Below are positions 8,447 to 17,368 of a stretch of 64,000 nt of DNA, in pieces (position 1 is the stretch's first letter; every line of letters starts with the position of its first letter). Position numbers and translations under genes: made by a program. The stretch is from Clostridiales bacterium. GTDB lineage: Bacteria > Bacillota > Clostridia > Oscillospirales > CAG-272. The stretch spans positions 1-64,000 of the forward strand of contig JAAZIU010000032.1 of the NCBI GenBank assembly GCA_012800735.1, in the 5' to 3' direction. The notes under the pieces were generated by a model. It was not told the origin of the DNA. It saw nothing but the letters and a program-made list of their open reading frames with translations, and did no database searches.

Positions 8447-8460
8447 GTATGCATATTTAA

Positions 8461-10794
8461 TTATCTTTGTTCAGATACGTATGTCTGAACCCGGCTCTGG
8501 ATCAGCTGCGCGCATTCTTCGGCGGTTTTGGTGCCGGCGAAGAAGACGCTTGTTTCTTCGGTCATGATTTTATTGATCGTCTCATCGGGTCTTGAGTAGA
8601 CATTTACTTTGGAGATATAGCTTGTTAGGTAATCTACTTCTTTCTGGGTGATGCGTCCGATATCGATTTGTTCGTTTCCGACATAATATGATGTATCATC
8701 GTAATAATCAACAGCTACTTGTTCAACTACTTCTTCTCCGGAAGAAGTAGAAGCGGAAGAAGTTGAAGTAGGTGGAGTCATGGCTTTATCCGCAAGCTTA
8801 TTAAACGAGCTGCGCTTTATCGGGAGCATCCATTGTACTGAATCCTGATATTCATCGGAAAGGAAATACTTGATAAAATTCCAGCCGGCGTCAATAAATT
8901 TCGAAGATGAACTCAGAGCAAATTCAAGGTTGCTCTGGAAAGAGGCGCCGTTCTTTCCTTCGCAGGGATATCCGATAAGAATCATATCTCCGCCGAAATC
9001 TCCTGCTTTGACTCGCCAATAATCTCGGATTTCATATATATAAGTCGGACCAAAAATGCTTTCCTCATTGCGGTATCTTAGTTGCATATCCGTCCAGAAG
9101 CTGTCGTCGACGGTTTCCCAGTCAATATCATCGTAGATAGACTTTGTAGGAAGTGTTTCCGCGAATTTAAGCAGATCTATAAAGTCCTGAGAATCGAAGC
9201 TGCACTTACCGGTCTCCTTATCTATAAACTGATTGAGAGTATAATATATCAGCATAGAGACAAAACTATCACGTGTAGAGTCGGAGAAGGCGGTTGCATC
9301 CGGTCTTGTTGCAAGAATCTTATTGAAATCTTCCATGTTAATCCCTGAGATATCGGATGTTCCCAGCGCTTCTTTGACTATCGATTCTTTAACCGCAAGG
9401 GTTAAAACGGAGAATGAGGGGATTATACTGTAAAGATGTCCGTCATATGAGGTGCTTTCAAAGACATTTTCGAAATAATCTTCGCGCTTAAGACTCTCGT
9501 CGGAGTCGAAATATTTGTTAAGATCGACGAAAACACCCTTTGAAACATAGCTTGCATACGGCATATTCGAGGACAAGACTATTATATCAGGTGTGTTGCC
9601 GGATACGATGTCCGAGTTCATCTTGGTACTGGCGGCGTTGTAGTCGTTTTCTGTGTTATATTGAGAATAATCTTTTACCGTTATCCTGTATTCCTCATTT
9701 TTTCGGTTGAAGTCAACTATAGCGGTGCGAAGAGCAGTGTCCATATATAAACAGCCGAGGGTCAGCATATATTTCTCGACATTTTCGGAATCGGGCCGCT
9801 TTGTCATAAGGTAAACGGATGGGGTATATTCGTTTGTCTGAGGTACTGCAAAAACAAACAGTCTGCCGTCGTCCAAAACCTGATAGCTGTTTACATATTC
9901 GGCATCGAAGTCGGAGTTCAGCCAGTTACACAGCTCGGTTGCCTCGGTATCGCCTATATTGCATCCAAAAAGAGCCGTATTGGTATTATAATAAAAGTCA
10001 TATTCGAAGCCGGATGTGAGATTGTAAATATTAGTTTTGGCAGATTCGGGGATGTTGGCATTTTCACCGAGGGTTTTTGTTTTAGGATCGTATTTTTTAA
10101 GAAATATCTTGTATTGTTCGCCCTCGCTCGCATAGTATGCGACATAGAGATTCCCCGATTTATCGGCAACAATACGATTGATATATTCTAATCCGAGATC
10201 GTTTGAAGAATCCAGTTTTCCGTCGATTATCGAAAATACTTTCGGACCGGCGCTGAAATAAATATCACCGGTTTTGGTGGCTAAAAGATAATCGGCATAG
10301 TAGTCGGTTGAATCCGAGAAATCAAACGATGCGATTTCGGTTCCGTCAGGATTTATGTTATGGATAACCATTTGAGAGGTATATTCTCCGGTGGATTCGT
10401 CAGAACTCCACATCTGCTCGACATACCATACCCCGCCGTTACTGTCAACGGTAAAAGTGCTTATATAAGAACCGCTGTTTTCCGTGTTTTCATTTGTTTT
10501 GAGCGGGATGCTTTTTATATCGCTTCCATCCATATTCATCGATTCGAGGAGCATGGAATATTCGCCGTTTTCTTTCATGCCGTAATACGAGTAATATATT
10601 CTGTCGCCGCTGTAAAAGACACTGTTTACCCCGTTTTGCTGCACACTGTCAGGAAACGAGACTTTCTCGTAGTTATAAACATTTGTAAGTATTGTTTTCT
10701 GCGCTTTGGATTTGCCGCAGCCGGTCATAATGAGCAGCGGGAGCAAGCAAAATGCCGCAAGTGCCAAAGCGGTGACGCGTTTAAAATGTTTCAT
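8461..10794 (-). CDS. Large solute-binding lipoprotein with an extra N-terminal region
   Basis: The protein starts with a lipoprotein signal whose lipobox ends at C26, so it should be anchored on the outer face of the membrane. Residues of about 45-335 are not part of a normal binding protein. They hold recurring short strands such as DSNGGVWYVEQ and DKSGNLYVAYY that resemble propeller blades. From about 345 to 690 follows a family 1 extracellular solute-binding domain, including FNRKNEEYRITV, GNTPDIIVL and a C-terminal FIKYFLSDEYQDSVQ. A Ser/Thr-rich linker (near SASTSSGEE) precedes the last 70 residues. At 777 residues it is nearly twice the usual size. It is the last gene of the operon with MalF/MalG-type permeases, whose cargo it presumably captures; the ligand is unknown. 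Confidence 0.85.
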   Translation of the reverse strand: MKHFKRVTALALAAFCLLPLLIMTGCGKSKAQKTILTNVYNYEKVSFPDSVQQNGVNSVFYSGDRIYYSYYGMKENGEYSMLLESMNMDGSDIKSIPLKTNENTENSGSYISTFTVDSNGGVWYVEQMWSSDESTGEYTSQMVIHNINPDGTEIASFDFSDSTDYYADYLLATKTGDIYFSAGPKVFSIIDGKLDSSNDLGLEYINRIVADKSGNLYVAYYASEGEQYKIFLKKYDPKTKTLGENANIPESAKTNIYNLTSGFEYDFYYNTNTALFGCNIGDTEATELCNWLNSDFDAEYVNSYQVLDDGRLFVFAVPQTNEYTPSVYLMTKRPDSENVEKYMLTLGCLYMDTALRTAIVDFNRKNEEYRITVKDYSQYNTENDYNAASTKMNSDIVSGNTPDIIVLSSNMPYASYVSKGVFVDLNKYFDSDESLKREDYFENVFESTSYDGHLYSIIPSFSVLTLAVKESIVKEALGTSDISGINMEDFNKILATRPDATAFSDSTRDSFVSMLIYYTLNQFIDKETGKCSFDSQDFIDLLKFAETLPTKSIYDDIDWETVDDSFWTDMQLRYRNEESIFGPTYIYEIRDYWRVKAGDFGGDMILIGYPCEGKNGASFQSNLEFALSSSSKFIDAGWNFIKYFLSDEYQDSVQWMLPIKRSSFNKLADKAMTPPTSTSSASTSSGEEVVEQVAVDYYDDTSYYVGNEQIDIGRITQKEVDYLTSYISKVNVYSRPDETINKIMTEETSVFFAGTKTAEECAQLIQSRVQTYVSEQR

Positions 10795-10832
10795 AGGTAT
10801 TTCTCCTTAATAATCAACCATTATATTTATTT

Positions 10833-11948
10833 TTATATTTTAGAATCGAAATCGTCGTAAGTTTTATTTTTAGCCGGCGTTTTCGTCAGGTAAGACAGCT
10901 CTTCAATGTGTTCAACGGCTTTGTCTTTGATTTTTCTGAATTTATGTCTGAGACATGTAAAGATGATAATTATACAAACTACAACGATAATGCCTGCCGC
11001 CGCTCCGAATATGGTTGTCAAAAGCAGCAAAGCGGCGCAGATATCGGCCGTTACCGAGGCGCTGTTTTCCCAGTATGGATATACCACCCTATCGGTACGA
11101 ACCGATCTTCCGAAAAATGTCGCCAGTCTTTTATAAAGCGTGAGCGGTTTGAATCTTGCCGTGTTGTCAATATAAGCCGCTTGAGGCGGACTTAAACCGA
11201 AGTTGTTTTTAACGATATCAAAAGCGAAATTAGTTACCGGTGATGGCAATATAATCTCATAACAGATTATCGGTTCGCCTGAATGGACATCAAAGCTATT
11301 CAAGGCGCTGTACGCTTCATAATTCATATATGCATGCGGTCCGCCGCCGTATGCCTCTTCATAACCGCTGCCCTGTTGCGGCAAGACGACGCCGGAAACA
11401 GTAAATGGTATGTCGTTTATAGTCACGGTCATTCCGGTAATGTCAGAGCCGCCGAAAAGTTGCCACGCGGCGGTTTCATCGAGCAGTATCGCTTCCTTTC
11501 CTATTTCATCGTCGTTGAAATACCATCCGCTTTCAAGCGGAAGCTGATGGAAATAGAAGTAATCTCCGCCGACGGCATAAACTTCGACATTTGAAACATT
11601 GGCGCGATTACTCGATATTCCGGCGCTGCCCTTTGCCGACCAACAGTCGATATACATCCTCCCAGTTTCAGGCGCGGTGATAGAGGCTTCGTCAAGCTTG
11701 TTCTGGAGGGTCATCCGGAAGGTGTTGATATTGTTTTTGTTGACTGAGGCGTCCGTGTCAAAGAATGCGGATATCATATCGTAGCGGGTTTCTCCGCTTC
11801 CCTTCCATTCTTTTGCCATATATTGACAATCTAAAGCTGAGCGGGTTCGCCTGTAGTATGATAAGCCCGTCAGCGCTAAGCAGACAGCTGCAAGCGCCGC
11901 CGCGCAGACAAACCAAATCACAAGCCTGCGTGATATAACATTATTCAT
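10833..11948 (-). CDS. MacB periplasmic-core-like membrane protein with two membrane spans
   Basis: An N-terminal membrane segment (about residues 8-29), an outside domain (30-300) and a second membrane segment (about 310-336) followed by a basic tail are visible. The outside domain resembles the MacB/FtsX periplasmic core: LDETAAWQLFGG, then a G-x-TVTINDIPFTVSGVV stretch is typical. True FtsX-type permeases have four spans; this one has two and so is not a complete permease. It sits 7 bp after the adaptor gene, suggesting that the two form an envelope assembly like the MacA-MacB pairing, here within a sugar-importer operon. Confidence 0.75.
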   Translation of the reverse strand: MNNVISRRLVIWFVCAAALAAVCLALTGLSYYRRTRSALDCQYMAKEWKGSGETRYDMISAFFDTDASVNKNNINTFRMTLQNKLDEASITAPETGRMYIDCWSAKGSAGISSNRANVSNVEVYAVGGDYFYFHQLPLESGWYFNDDEIGKEAILLDETAAWQLFGGSDITGMTVTINDIPFTVSGVVLPQQGSGYEEAYGGGPHAYMNYEAYSALNSFDVHSGEPIICYEIILPSPVTNFAFDIVKNNFGLSPPQAAYIDNTARFKPLTLYKRLATFFGRSVRTDRVVYPYWENSASVTADICAALLLLTTIFGAAAGIIVVVCIIIIFTCLRHKFRKIKDKAVEHIEELSYLTKTPAKNKTYDDFDSKI

Positions 11949-11955
11949 TTTAGCT

Positions 11956-14436
11956 TCAGTTATTCACAAGCCGAACCTGGTCGCCGGCTTTTATCGGTTT
12001 TGTTGAAGCCGTGATAATAAATTCATTTCCGAAGAAAGAAGTGGATAGCGCAGATTGCGTATCGTCGGATGCAAGAACCTGGACATCTATTCGGACGGCT
12101 TTATATCTTGTGCCGAGCGGTGTTGATTTGCTTTCGACTGCGAGTACAAATTTACCGTTAGAGTCCTCGCGTATCGCGCTGTTCGGCACAACGGTCTCAT
12201 ATTCTGCGCTCCGATCGCCTAAAGTGAAGCTCAGCGATTGTCCGACGGTTACATCGCCGTCAACATTAAGCTCGATTATCCGGTTCTGGGCATTTGTAAG
12301 ATCAGGCTTTATCGCGGCTACAGTCGCGTTGCATTCTCCGTACCAGAAATACTGAGCTTTTGCGATATCTCCGACATGAATTCGGTTTGCCTGCTCCTTT
12401 GTTACGGTGAATGTAACCTTATATCCTCTTTCTGCGACAAAGATTGTGCAGAGGGTGTCAGCTTCTCCGGTTTCGGCGCCGGCTGTGACATTTACCTGCG
12501 ATATGTTTCCTGCGATAGGAGCTTTTATAACGGTATCGGTAGAATTTGATACGGCTTTTTCCAGCTCTTCGTTTTTAGTTTCAAGGTCTTTGTTGGCTTC
12601 ATCGAGCGCATTCTTTTTGTCTTCAAGTTCTCTTTCGGCTTTTGAAACCCCCTGATTTTCTTGATACAATCTGTTCTGTGCATCGAGAACCGCGGATTTA
12701 GCGCTGTTGTAATTATTTCTCAGCGTCTCGATATCCTGATTTGTATTCAGCTCATCATACTGCTGTTTCTTTTCGTCAAAGCTGTCCTTTGCCTTGTCTG
12801 TCATGTCGTCGAGCACATCGGATAATATATCCAGCAGCTCGACTCCGGCTTCAAGATGAGCTTTCTTGGCTTTTTCAAGAGCCCGGTCGGATTCGGTTTT
12901 TCTGTTATCAGCGTGATTTTTTGCTGTTTCAGCTGCTTTTACCGCATCTCTGAGCGCAAGTCCTCTGGCGTCTCCGAATGAGGACATCATGATGTCGTAA
13001 TCTTCCTGCTTCTGATCTATTGAGATTTGCTGATCTTCTATGGCTCTGCGTTTTGAAAGTTCTGATTCGTAAATAGAACTTAGCGAATTTATGTATGTGT
13101 TGTATGCAGTATCGAAAGCAATTCTGGCGTCGATATTGCTGTCTTGGAGATTATACATTGTTGCTATTTGTTCAAATGAAAGTCGTGCGTTCTGAATCGA
13201 AATATTGTTTGCATTAATTTCGTTCTGAAGATTGAAGTTAGCAGCTTCCAAAGCTTGCTTTTCATAAGGATTTGAAGTATTTGATATTATTTTATTGTTA
13301 TAATCTATTTCATATTGCTTTTGTCTGTTTTCTATAATTAGACAAGCGGTTGTGTTCATATATAGTATATAAGCATCAATATAAACAGTTGGAAAACCGC
13401 TTGAGTTGGTGATGAATTCTTCAACTGCTTTCTGATAAGCAAGTTCAGCACTTTGACGCTGTAAAACATTATCTGCAATCAGCTTCGCGTAATCCTCATT
13501 CAGTCTTTTCATTTGAAGCCTAAGGGATTCAAGATCTCGCTGAGCCGCTAAAATCTGAGCGTCGGTTATATTGGTGTTTGTGTGAGATTCGTCGTATTGT
13601 GTCTTTGCATCCTGCGCGTCTTTAAGGTCCTGCTCGGCTTTTATAGCGGCGCCGGCAGCGATTTCCTGCTCGGTTAAAGCAATATTATATGTTTCAAGCG
13701 AGGTATTGAAGATGGATTTCGCATCGGCGTAGCTTTCGCCGGCAATATCTATTACGCCTTCAATATCGAGTTTTGAAATATCCTTTTCATCGATTGCCTC
13801 GGTAGCGGCGGTTGATTTTAATGTATCAAGCTTGGTTTTCTTTTTCAAAAGATCGTTGTAATAATCTTCAGCCGCTTTATATGCCGCCTTTGCGGCGCTG
13901 ACGGTACCGGAACCGGCTTGCGCGTTGTTCAGTTTCTTTTGAGCTTCATTAAGGTTCTCCTTGGCTTGTTCAAGCGCGAGAACCGCTGTTGATGTCGAAG
14001 GATTTACGCCTCTCAGAGATTCATCGTAAGCGGTCTTGGCGTCTTTTACCGCATTTTCAGCATCTCTGACGGCTTTTTCCGCGTCTTTCACAGCCTGCTG
14101 AGCTGTTTTTACCTCTTCGCTTTCGACATCTTCAAGCTTGAATAACACATCTCCGATGGTAACTGCGTCTCCCTGTTTTATGAGGACTTCTCTTATCTTT
14201 CTTCTCTGTCCGATGCGAACTTCGTAATTTGAATTAGCCTCAACGGTTCCGGAGCCGCGGATTCGGGTTGTTATCGTTCCTCTCGAAACGTATTGAGCCG
14301 AGACTTCCGGAAGCGAATAGTTCATTATAGTGTTTGAAAAGAAAGTAAGAACAAGCAGAACTGCCAAAAAGACTATGGCAACGGTTTTAATAATCGATTT
14401 TTTGCGGTATGATTTTTCGTTGATATACGAATTCAT
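11956..14436 (-). CDS. HlyD/MacA-like adaptor protein with a very long coiled coil
   Basis: The protein has an N-terminal membrane segment (about residues 15-38). A first half-lipoyl domain follows (about 50-105, with GSGTVEANSNYEVRIG). Then comes a helical region of some 530 residues dense in alanine, glutamate, lysine and glutamine heptads. The second lipoyl half lies near 635-665 (VIKAPIAGNISQVNVTAG), with beta-barrel-like domains to the end. Adaptors usually have 60-150 residues of coiled coil and about 350-450 residues in total; this one has 826. Such adaptors normally belong to export systems. The gene lies between the sugar permease genes and the MacB-like gene in one operon, so it may extend through the cell wall from the importer. 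Confidence 0.82.
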   Translation of the reverse strand: MNSYINEKSYRKKSIIKTVAIVFLAVLLVLTFFSNTIMNYSLPEVSAQYVSRGTITTRIRGSGTVEANSNYEVRIGQRRKIREVLIKQGDAVTIGDVLFKLEDVESEEVKTAQQAVKDAEKAVRDAENAVKDAKTAYDESLRGVNPSTSTAVLALEQAKENLNEAQKKLNNAQAGSGTVSAAKAAYKAAEDYYNDLLKKKTKLDTLKSTAATEAIDEKDISKLDIEGVIDIAGESYADAKSIFNTSLETYNIALTEQEIAAGAAIKAEQDLKDAQDAKTQYDESHTNTNITDAQILAAQRDLESLRLQMKRLNEDYAKLIADNVLQRQSAELAYQKAVEEFITNSSGFPTVYIDAYILYMNTTACLIIENRQKQYEIDYNNKIISNTSNPYEKQALEAANFNLQNEINANNISIQNARLSFEQIATMYNLQDSNIDARIAFDTAYNTYINSLSSIYESELSKRRAIEDQQISIDQKQEDYDIMMSSFGDARGLALRDAVKAAETAKNHADNRKTESDRALEKAKKAHLEAGVELLDILSDVLDDMTDKAKDSFDEKKQQYDELNTNQDIETLRNNYNSAKSAVLDAQNRLYQENQGVSKAERELEDKKNALDEANKDLETKNEELEKAVSNSTDTVIKAPIAGNISQVNVTAGAETGEADTLCTIFVAERGYKVTFTVTKEQANRIHVGDIAKAQYFWYGECNATVAAIKPDLTNAQNRIIELNVDGDVTVGQSLSFTLGDRSAEYETVVPNSAIREDSNGKFVLAVESKSTPLGTRYKAVRIDVQVLASDDTQSALSTSFFGNEFIITASTKPIKAGDQVRLVNN

Positions 14437-14494
14437 CTTATGCCTCGTTTTAATATTTTGAATATGCTGCGGGAGATTGTTGTCGGGAATTCCG

Positions 14495-15469
14495 TCAGCC
14501 CTTTATTCCGCCTGAGTAGGTTATGCCTTCGATTAAATAATCTTCGGAATAAAGAAAGACAAGCAGGGTCGGCACCATATAAAAGGTAGCGACTGCAAAG
14601 GCGAGACCGACGTCTTCGCTATTAATTTTAGAGAGGAAAACTGACAGCGGATATTTTTCCTGATCGCTGAACATAATAAGCGGCTGCTCAACCATGTTCC
14701 AGTAGTCAATGAATACAAGTACCGCGACGCTCCAGATTACGCTGCGGCAGAGAGGAATACAGATTTTTGTAAATAACTGCCATTCCCCGCAGCCGTCGAG
14801 CTTTGCGGCTTCCATTATCGCTTTCGGTATGCGTTTCATAAATTTAGTGAGAATGAAAACGGCGTAAGGGGAAAATATACCCGGAAGGATAATAGACCAT
14901 CTGGTATCTATGATATGCAGCCAGTTTGCGACAAGATAGTTCGGAACAAGCGTTACCTGATACGGCATAAGCATCAGAATAATATATGAAAAGAAGATAA
15001 GCGATCTGAATTTGCTGTCAAAGCGGGCGAAAGCGTATGACGCCGCTAAAGCGACAATAATCTGGAAAACCATTATCGGAACGACAAGGATAACCGAGTT
15101 CCAGAATTTCAGAAGATAGTCGGGTGATTTTATTAAAGCGGTCGAATATTGACTGAAACTCACCATATCCGGGATAAGCTTGAGAGTAACTTTTTCTGCA
15201 ATAAAAGTACGACTGCCGGTAAGGGATGAAAAGACCTTACCATAATTAGCGGCAATTTCCGTTTGGCTCATAAATGAGTTGGTTATTGTAAGCACAATCG
15301 GAAAAAGGAAAATTATCGATACAATAAAAAGGAAAGTGCAAACTACTGCGCAGTAGATTCCGCGCTTTATACGCTTACCACGATGAATCGCTCTGTTACG
15401 TTTCCTCTGCCGTATCAGCTCTTCCGGGGGGGTGAGCGGTTCATTAATGTTATGATTATATTGTATCAA
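14495..15469 (-). CDS. Carbohydrate ABC transporter permease, MalG type
   Basis: This inner-membrane permease has six predicted spans and the EAA loop that contacts the ATPase, EAAKLDGCGEWQLFTKI, at the expected distance from the C-terminus. Its N-terminus (about 40 residues, rich in arginine) is cytoplasmic. It overlaps the partner permease gene at 15466 by 4 bp, indicating translational coupling. No ATPase gene occurs in the operon or anywhere in the window except the ABC-F gene, which is not a transporter. An MsmX-like shared ATPase is the likely partner. Confidence 0.92.
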   Translation of the reverse strand: MIQYNHNINEPLTPPEELIRQRKRNRAIHRGKRIKRGIYCAVVCTFLFIVSIIFLFPIVLTITNSFMSQTEIAANYGKVFSSLTGSRTFIAEKVTLKLIPDMVSFSQYSTALIKSPDYLLKFWNSVILVVPIMVFQIIVALAASYAFARFDSKFRSLIFFSYIILMLMPYQVTLVPNYLVANWLHIIDTRWSIILPGIFSPYAVFILTKFMKRIPKAIMEAAKLDGCGEWQLFTKICIPLCRSVIWSVAVLVFIDYWNMVEQPLIMFSDQEKYPLSVFLSKINSEDVGLAFAVATFYMVPTLLVFLYSEDYLIEGITYSGGIKG

Positions 15470-16377
15470 TCGTCTTCACCCCCGCTGAAACGTCGGTCAA
15501 TGGCGAACAACAGATTGATAAGCAAAACCATCATTATACCGATAATAACCGCGGCGGCAGATAGTTTCTGATAATCGAGCGATTTAAAAGTGTTGTTCAT
15601 GAAATGCTGGAGCATATAAAGAGCGTTGGGATAATCGCCGGTAAGCAGATATACTTCCCGGAAGACCTTGAAGCTGTTTATCAGAGATAAAATAGTAACG
15701 AACATTATCGTCGAAATTAGATATCTGAGCTTGATATAAAAGAATTTTCTCAGCGATCCGCAGCCGTCAAGAGTAGCTACTTCGAGAATTTCAGTCGGAA
15801 TATTCGAAAGCGCGCTCATGAAGAGAATCATGTTATATCCGAGATTTTTCCAAAGATAAAGCGCGACTATTACAAGATAAGCGTGTTCGCTTTTCAACCA
15901 GTCTATAGGCAGGACGCCGAAGCTGGCAAGAAGAGTGTTGAACGCGCCGTTGTAATCGAAAAGCACCTGAACGATAAGGACGATTGAAGCGACCGGAACC
16001 ATCAGCGGAGTTATAAATACCGTTCTGAACTGAGTTTTAAACGGTATATTTGTGTCAAGAAGAATCGCAAGCAGAAGTGAAAGCAAAACAACCAGCGGAA
16101 CGGCAATAATCGAAAATTTGAGGGTATTCCCTGCCGCCTGTTTAAAAGCGGAGTTTGTAAAAACCTGTATAAAATTATCGAAACCGACGAAATTCTTCTG
16201 TATCGGATTATCTATTAAAGAGTAGTATATAACTACCGCGAACGGAAGTATGTAAAATAACAGCACACCGGCAAGAGACGGTATCAAAAAAGGCAGTGTG
16301 TTTTTGCGTTCTCTTAATTCGATTTTAGTGTATTTTTTTATTTTATCGTTTTTTTCTGCCTGTATCTGCTTATTCAT
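15466..16377 (-). CDS. Carbohydrate ABC transporter permease, MalF type
   Basis: The 303-residue protein has six predicted membrane segments and the EAA-type loop reading EVATLDGCGSLRKFFYIKL, marking it as a sugar permease of the MalF/UgpA class. It is the first gene of the operon, with a promoter about 70 bp upstream. Its stop overlaps the start of the MalG-type gene. Together they should form the channel for the solute-binding lipoprotein encoded at 8461. Confidence 0.92.
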   Translation of the reverse strand: MNKQIQAEKNDKIKKYTKIELRERKNTLPFLIPSLAGVLLFYILPFAVVIYYSLIDNPIQKNFVGFDNFIQVFTNSAFKQAAGNTLKFSIIAVPLVVLLSLLLAILLDTNIPFKTQFRTVFITPLMVPVASIVLIVQVLFDYNGAFNTLLASFGVLPIDWLKSEHAYLVIVALYLWKNLGYNMILFMSALSNIPTEILEVATLDGCGSLRKFFYIKLRYLISTIMFVTILSLINSFKVFREVYLLTGDYPNALYMLQHFMNNTFKSLDYQKLSAAAVIIGIMMVLLINLLFAIDRRFSGGEDD

Positions 16378-16447
16378 GCTGTGAGACCCGGAACGGTTAG
16401 CATCATCATGGATTTATTCCCTCGTATTAATTTAAATGACGAACTAT

Positions 16448-16476
16448 ATTATAGCACATTTTGCTTGCTTTATCAA
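16448..16476 (-). promoter_or_regulatory. Sigma-A promoter of the transport operon 16377-8461
   Basis: TTGATA (16476-16471), a 17-bp spacer and TATAAT (16453-16448) on the minus strand. Confidence 0.8.
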
Positions 16477-16590
16477 TAAGCGTCAGTTAATCTTAAGATA
16501 AAATTAATAAAGCTTTTTCCTTACTTAGAAATATATAAATCTATGACGATTGCTATCCTGAATATGTTCCGACAAACAGCTAAATATTTT

Positions 16591-17295
16591 TTAAAATATC
16601 AGTTTTTGCAAAAGCCAAAGAACTCCTAAATGTCCCGGATAAAACAGATACCAAAACCATGAGGGGATTGTATTCCCTCTTTTTCCGTTATACATCAGAA
16701 TCAGCGGAAGGCTGAACATTGCAAAAAGCTGAATCGGATAACCAATAAAGGTTGAATACAAACAGTATAAAAGCAGGAAAAGAGAAAAAACAGCGAAACG
16801 CACATTCTCGTCTTTAAGAAAATACGCGGCGTAAATCATTGCTGCTGCCCAAAGCCCGTAGCTGAAATCAAAAGCCGAGAAAACACCGGATATTATGATA
16901 ATAACCACCAAGGCAGCGATTAAAACAGAAGAACTTTTGTCTTGTCCGGATAAGCACAGTCTTTCAGCAGCCCGTTCGAAAAGCATAATTGAGCCGACTG
17001 CCGCTGCGTATGTCAGGAGTATGTTGATATAGTTATCGGCAGCTCTTGAAAATATTATATATATCAGCTGACATACGGAGCCGAGAATAAAAAGTCTTGA
17101 AAAATACTTTTCCTTGGATTTTGTATGACGGCATCCTTCGGCTATCAAAAAGGCAAACAACGGCATGGATATCCTGCCGATTGCTCTGAGTATCGCAGCT
17201 TGCGGAAAAAGTAACGCGCCCGAATGATCTATTAACATTGTTGCCGAAGCAATAATTTTAATTGATTCGGAAGAAAGAGGACGTTTGAATTTCAT
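16591..17295 (-). CDS. TraX family membrane protein
   Basis: The 234-residue protein has about seven membrane segments and the TraX signature: SESIKIIASATMLIDHSGAL at the N-terminus, followed by RAIGRISMPLFAFLIAEG. In the F plasmid TraX acetylates pilin. Chromosomal Firmicute homologues are common and their function is not known, so no conjugation role is implied. It is downstream of the Ig-like secreted protein but separated from it by a terminator. Confidence 0.85.
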   Translation of the reverse strand: MKFKRPLSSESIKIIASATMLIDHSGALLFPQAAILRAIGRISMPLFAFLIAEGCRHTKSKEKYFSRLFILGSVCQLIYIIFSRAADNYINILLTYAAAVGSIMLFERAAERLCLSGQDKSSSVLIAALVVIIIISGVFSAFDFSYGLWAAAMIYAAYFLKDENVRFAVFSLFLLLYCLYSTFIGYPIQLFAMFSLPLILMYNGKRGNTIPSWFWYLFYPGHLGVLWLLQKLIF

Positions 17296-17316
17296 TTTTA
17301 ACTTACTGTAAAAAAA

Positions 17317-17336
17317 GGCGTTGAAAAATCAACGCC
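17317..17336 (-). terminator. Terminator of the Ig-like protein gene
   Basis: The stem GGCGTTGA pairs with TCAACGCC around four A residues, and on the minus strand it is followed by seven T. Confidence 0.85.
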
Positions 17337-17368
17337 TGAATTCAAGATGGAATTTAGATTGCAGCGGT

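Noticed and set aside
8215..8460. Possible replication origin upstream of rpmH
   Set aside because: No cluster of TTATNCACA-like boxes, no dnaA gene and only an ordinary promoter and terminator are visible.
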